The position numbers and the translations under genes were made by a program. A stretch of DNA of 34,632 nucleotides from NCBI GenBank assembly GCA_964399665.1, contig CAYNSI010000001.1, forward strand, positions 1-34,632, in the 5' to 3' direction. This document shows, piece after piece, positions 32,436 through 34,632 of this stretch (position 1 is its first letter; the number at the start of each line of letters is the position of its first letter). The notes under the pieces are model-generated. The model had not been told where the DNA came from and did not search any database. It saw nothing but the letters and a program-made list of their open reading frames with translations. Source of the stretch: Avisuccinivibrio_A sp964399665 (GTDB lineage Bacteria; Pseudomonadota; Gammaproteobacteria; Enterobacterales; Succinivibrionaceae).

Positions 32436-32698
32436 CTGTTATAACTCCCTACAGCGCGGCTTAAATGAGGATCTAAAGGGTTTTGGTAAAAGTTCATCAA
32501 GCGCACGCTTTTGCTGCGATCTTAAAAAGTGTAAGTAGAGGATTGGTAAATCTATCGTAACAAAGCCGGTTGCGATTTCCCCGACCTTCAGTTGCTCATT
32601 ATACCGAAAAAAAGAGTGGGGATGGTAATTTCTTCACTAGTATAAAAATTATACTAAACAGAGCAGGGATCCTGCTGCCCTGGTGCGGGCGCCGGGAT

Positions 32699-33871
32699 CT
32701 ATTGCTGCATCGCCTCTTGTTCACGGATGGCATCTTCTATCCACCATTTGTTGTTATTAAGCTCCTGCACTGTTTTGGGATTTTCAAGACCATCAAGAAA
32801 AACTATCTGCCCCATGAGAGGGTAAAGGGCGGTATTGTCCTGTGAGGACATGGCAGCATCAAAGCGCAGAAAAGGATCATCCCAGCTGTGACTTGACATG
32901 GCAAAGCGTCCTGCGTGCAGCGGGACTGCAAAACGGGCCATGACATCTAAAGAAGACTGGGCACTTTCTTCAGGAGTCATGTGGATCAGGGGCCAGTTTT
33001 TGTTGTACTGACCGCACTCTAGCAGGGCAAGCTTGATGTCGGGAAATTTTTCTCCAATACTTTTAAAGTGGGAGCCATAGCCGCTGTCACCTGAAAGATA
33101 AATGGCATCTTCACCTTCGCGGGTGATGACATAGCCTGTCCACAAGGTCCGGTTTCTTGAAAACAGTCTTCCGGAAAAGTGCCTGGCGGTGACAAAATTA
33201 AAATTAAGGTCGTAAAAGGAAATGATATCCCCCCAGTCACCTTCTTTGATTTTATCGGCAGGAATTTTCCAGGCTTCCAAATGGGCGCCCACTCCCAAAG
33301 GACAGATAAAAAGCTCCACCTTGTCGGCTAAGGCCTTCATGCTGTCCATTTCCAAATGATCATAATGATCATGAGTTAGGATCACCGCCTCAATATCAAG
33401 ATCTTTGAAGTAATCAAGCGAAAATACCGGATCTTCAGTGAAGGCAGTGTTCAGGAAGGGGGCCGGTGCTGCATAATCATTAAAGACGGGATCGACAATG
33501 AAGATCTTGCCGCTAAGCTTAAAAAGAACCGATGAGTGTCCCAGCCACACAAAATAATTATCGGCATTTTTTAAGGTTTCCAAATCAGGCAGTACCCTTG
33601 TTAAGGGTACTTCAGGCTTGAGGCGTTCCCAGTCATTGAAAAGAAAATTCCAGTAGTTTTCAAGGGTTGAAGAATCAGAAGAGAACATTGGAGTCTCTTC
33701 TAAATTATGAAAGGTCCCGTCGCGGTAGTGAGGAGATCTTTTGACGTTCTCAAGGCGCTCTCCTTCAGGAAGCTTTCCTAAGATGGCACAGGAGGAAATT
33801 ACCGTGGCGCAGATTAAGGCTGCAGCACCTGTTATCAGAGCTCCTATGGTAAGTTTTAATTTTCTTTGCAT
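32699..33871 (-). CDS. MBL-fold metallo-hydrolase, NAPE-PLD/RomA-like, exported
   Basis: A 390-residue protein with an N-terminal hydrophobic signal (residues 7-28) whose VISSC could serve as a lipobox. The metallo-beta-lactamase core has HDHYDH (His167, His169, Asp171, His172), His231 in ARHFSGR, Asp262 in SGDSGYGSHF and a later His319. The SRNRTLWTGYVI block and the ALLECGQYN...HMTPEE block place it with N-acyl-phosphatidylethanolamine phospholipase D-like and RomA-like enzymes. The substrate is unknown, possibly a membrane lipid given its likely location. It follows the DUF5329 gene by 25 nt. Confidence 0.88.
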   Translation of the reverse strand: MQRKLKLTIGALITGAAALICATVISSCAILGKLPEGERLENVKRSPHYRDGTFHNLEETPMFSSDSSTLENYWNFLFNDWERLKPEVPLTRVLPDLETLKNADNYFVWLGHSSVLFKLSGKIFIVDPVFNDYAAPAPFLNTAFTEDPVFSLDYFKDLDIEAVILTHDHYDHLEMDSMKALADKVELFICPLGVGAHLEAWKIPADKIKEGDWGDIISFYDLNFNFVTARHFSGRLFSRNRTLWTGYVITREGEDAIYLSGDSGYGSHFKSIGEKFPDIKLALLECGQYNKNWPLIHMTPEESAQSSLDVMARFAVPLHAGRFAMSSHSWDDPFLRFDAAMSSQDNTALYPLMGQIVFLDGLENPKTVQELNNNKWWIEDAIREQEAMQQ

Positions 33872-33896
33872 TTTGTCTCCCGGACCACAACATTAA

Positions 33897-34307
33897 TCAG
33901 GGTTTAAGGTTCAAGGTTTCAAGGCGGGCTCTTAAAAACTCCTCCGCTGCCATGGAAGAGCCGTCTTCAAATATCACCTCATAGGGGATCCCCGTTAGGG
34001 ATGATTTTGAGGCTGCCTCCGAGATAAATTGCTCGACACTTTGAAGATCATCTTTTAGGTAGTCAAGTTTCCTTGCAAGATGGGAGGCTGCTCTTGAGGC
34101 CGTGTAAGATCTGCCGTTTCTTACAAAGCTTAAGTGATCTTGTTTTTTAAGATCTTCAATCAAAGCCTCACAAATTTTAAGGCTTTGATCATCCAGGGCA
34201 GCAGCTGGCTGGATAGAGAATATGACAAATACAACAGCAGCCAGAGCCTTGACTTTTACAATTGTTGGGAGGCTTTGTTTGATAAATGAAAACGAAGCTT
34301 TTATCAC
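33897..34307 (-). CDS. DUF5329-family periplasmic protein
   Basis: A 136-residue protein with a signal peptide (hydrophobic stretch 20-35, cleavage near AAA|LDD). The mature part has the family pattern: Cys near the start of the first helix, SFVRNGRSYTASRAASHLARKL, FISEAASKSSLTGIPYEV and a C-terminal AEEFLRARLE helix. The function of DUF5329 is unknown. It seems to be co-transcribed with the metallo-hydrolase gene that follows. Confidence 0.8.
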   Translation of the reverse strand: MIKASFSFIKQSLPTIVKVKALAAVVFVIFSIQPAAALDDQSLKICEALIEDLKKQDHLSFVRNGRSYTASRAASHLARKLDYLKDDLQSVEQFISEAASKSSLTGIPYEVIFEDGSSMAAEEFLRARLETLNLKP

Positions 34308-34479
34308 GGCAGGTCTCTTAAGATTTCAGAAGATGTTGTAGTGTAGAAAGTAACTTTAAGGCTTAACATGCCTGATTCTCTCAATTTTCAACCTTTTTGT
34401 GCGGCAAAAAATGTAAGGATTTAGGAGTTTTTGGGCACTGGTATTAAATCAGGACGATGGGCGTAACAGCACTTGTCCA

Positions 34480-34488
34480 TGCTATGAT
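34480..34488 (+). promoter_or_regulatory. Extended -10 ahead of the AAA paralogue
   Basis: TGCTATGAT is an extended -10 (TG-n-TATGAT) 26 nt before the start codon at 34515; no good -35 is seen, as usual for extended -10 promoters. Confidence 0.5.
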
Positions 34489-34514
34489 AAAACCTGAAAT
34501 CTAAGGGGATTATT

Positions 34515-34632
34515 ATGACGATACCTGCTCAAACCTTATTGAGAGCGGCCTTGCCGGTAGGCCTTGTAAAATTTGCGAATATAATTAATAACAAGCTGCT
34601 GTATGTCGATAAAACTGACCTGGTGGCCCAGA
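34515..34632 (+). CDS. AAA-ATPase-like/PD-(D/E)XK family protein, N-terminal fragment at window edge
   Basis: Thirty-nine codons are visible before the window ends. They begin MTIPAQTLLRAALPVGLVKF and continue with NNKLLYVDKTDLVAQ, nearly the same as the start of the protein encoded at 23396-25108; the DNA is also closely similar, so duplication or gene conversion looks recent. AAGGGG lies 6 nt ahead of the ATG. The ATPase and nuclease domains would follow outside the window. Confidence 0.85.
   Translation, partial: MTIPAQTLLRAALPVGLVKFANIINNKLLYVDKTDLVAQ

Noticed and set aside
1..34632. CRISPR array, rRNA, prophage or integrative element
   Set aside because: No regularly spaced repeats, no rRNA-like stretch, no integrase, and no attachment-site duplication seen at tRNA-Leu.

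Overview
The window reads as a chromosomal segment of a gammaproteobacterium, most likely the family Succinivibrionaceae (Anaerobiospirillum/Succinatimonas-like). This is an inference from the gene orders apt-dnaX and def-fmt-rsmB-trkA-trkH, the Campylobacter-like iron operons, and two copies of an AAA-ATPase/PD-(D/E)XK family that I recall as common in gut anaerobes. Two runs of exactly 100 N (8145-8244 and 29758-29857) are scaffold gaps, so this is a draft assembly.

Layout. 1-4924 (minus): a five-gene operon, DUF362 protein, ArsP/YraQ-type permease, larB, larC, larE, making the nickel-pincer nucleotide (NPN) cofactor. No larA is visible; the first gene is a secreted DUF362 protein whose His/Lys/His spacing copies the LarA active site. 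5331-5978 (minus): NAD(P)-binding oxidoreductase. 6239-10042 (plus): apt and dnaX. dnaX carries a textbook -1 frameshift signal (A AAA AAA, 5-nt spacer, 12-bp stem), arranged so that the zero frame gives the short gamma form and the shifted frame gives a very long tau. 10125-10628 (minus): crr. 11090-12697 (plus): an isolated UlaE/SgbU-type epimerase and a membrane-anchored cold-shock-like protein.

12760-23022 (minus) is an iron-acquisition block made of two operons. The upstream one is a CeuBCDE/FatB-type siderophore ABC importer. The downstream one is a P19-type ferrous/ferric system: a stand-alone FTR1 ectodomain lipoprotein, P19, a DUF2318 membrane protein, two FtsX/MacB-like permeases, an ATPase and an FMN-binding lipoprotein. 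Both operons have recognisable sigma70-like promoters overlapped by TAACC/GGTTA inverted repeats, closer to DtxR/IdeR half-sites than to a Fur box.

23396-25108 (minus) is an AAA/PD-(D/E)XK protein; a close paralogue starts at 34515 and runs off the window. 25297-25383 is tRNA-Leu(CAA) with its own promoter. 25444-31521 (minus) is the housekeeping run trkH, trkA, rsmB, fmt, def. 31728-31965 is a 238-bp IS200/IS605-type element reduced to its ends plus the last codons of tnpB. 32112-34307 (minus) holds a small CBM48-like protein, an NAPE-PLD-type metallo-hydrolase and a DUF5329 periplasmic protein.

The most novel items are the lar operon with DUF362 in place of LarA, the inverted-polarity dnaX frameshift, and the iron operon with a detached FTR1 ectodomain and a flavinylation-motif lipoprotein under a shared operator.
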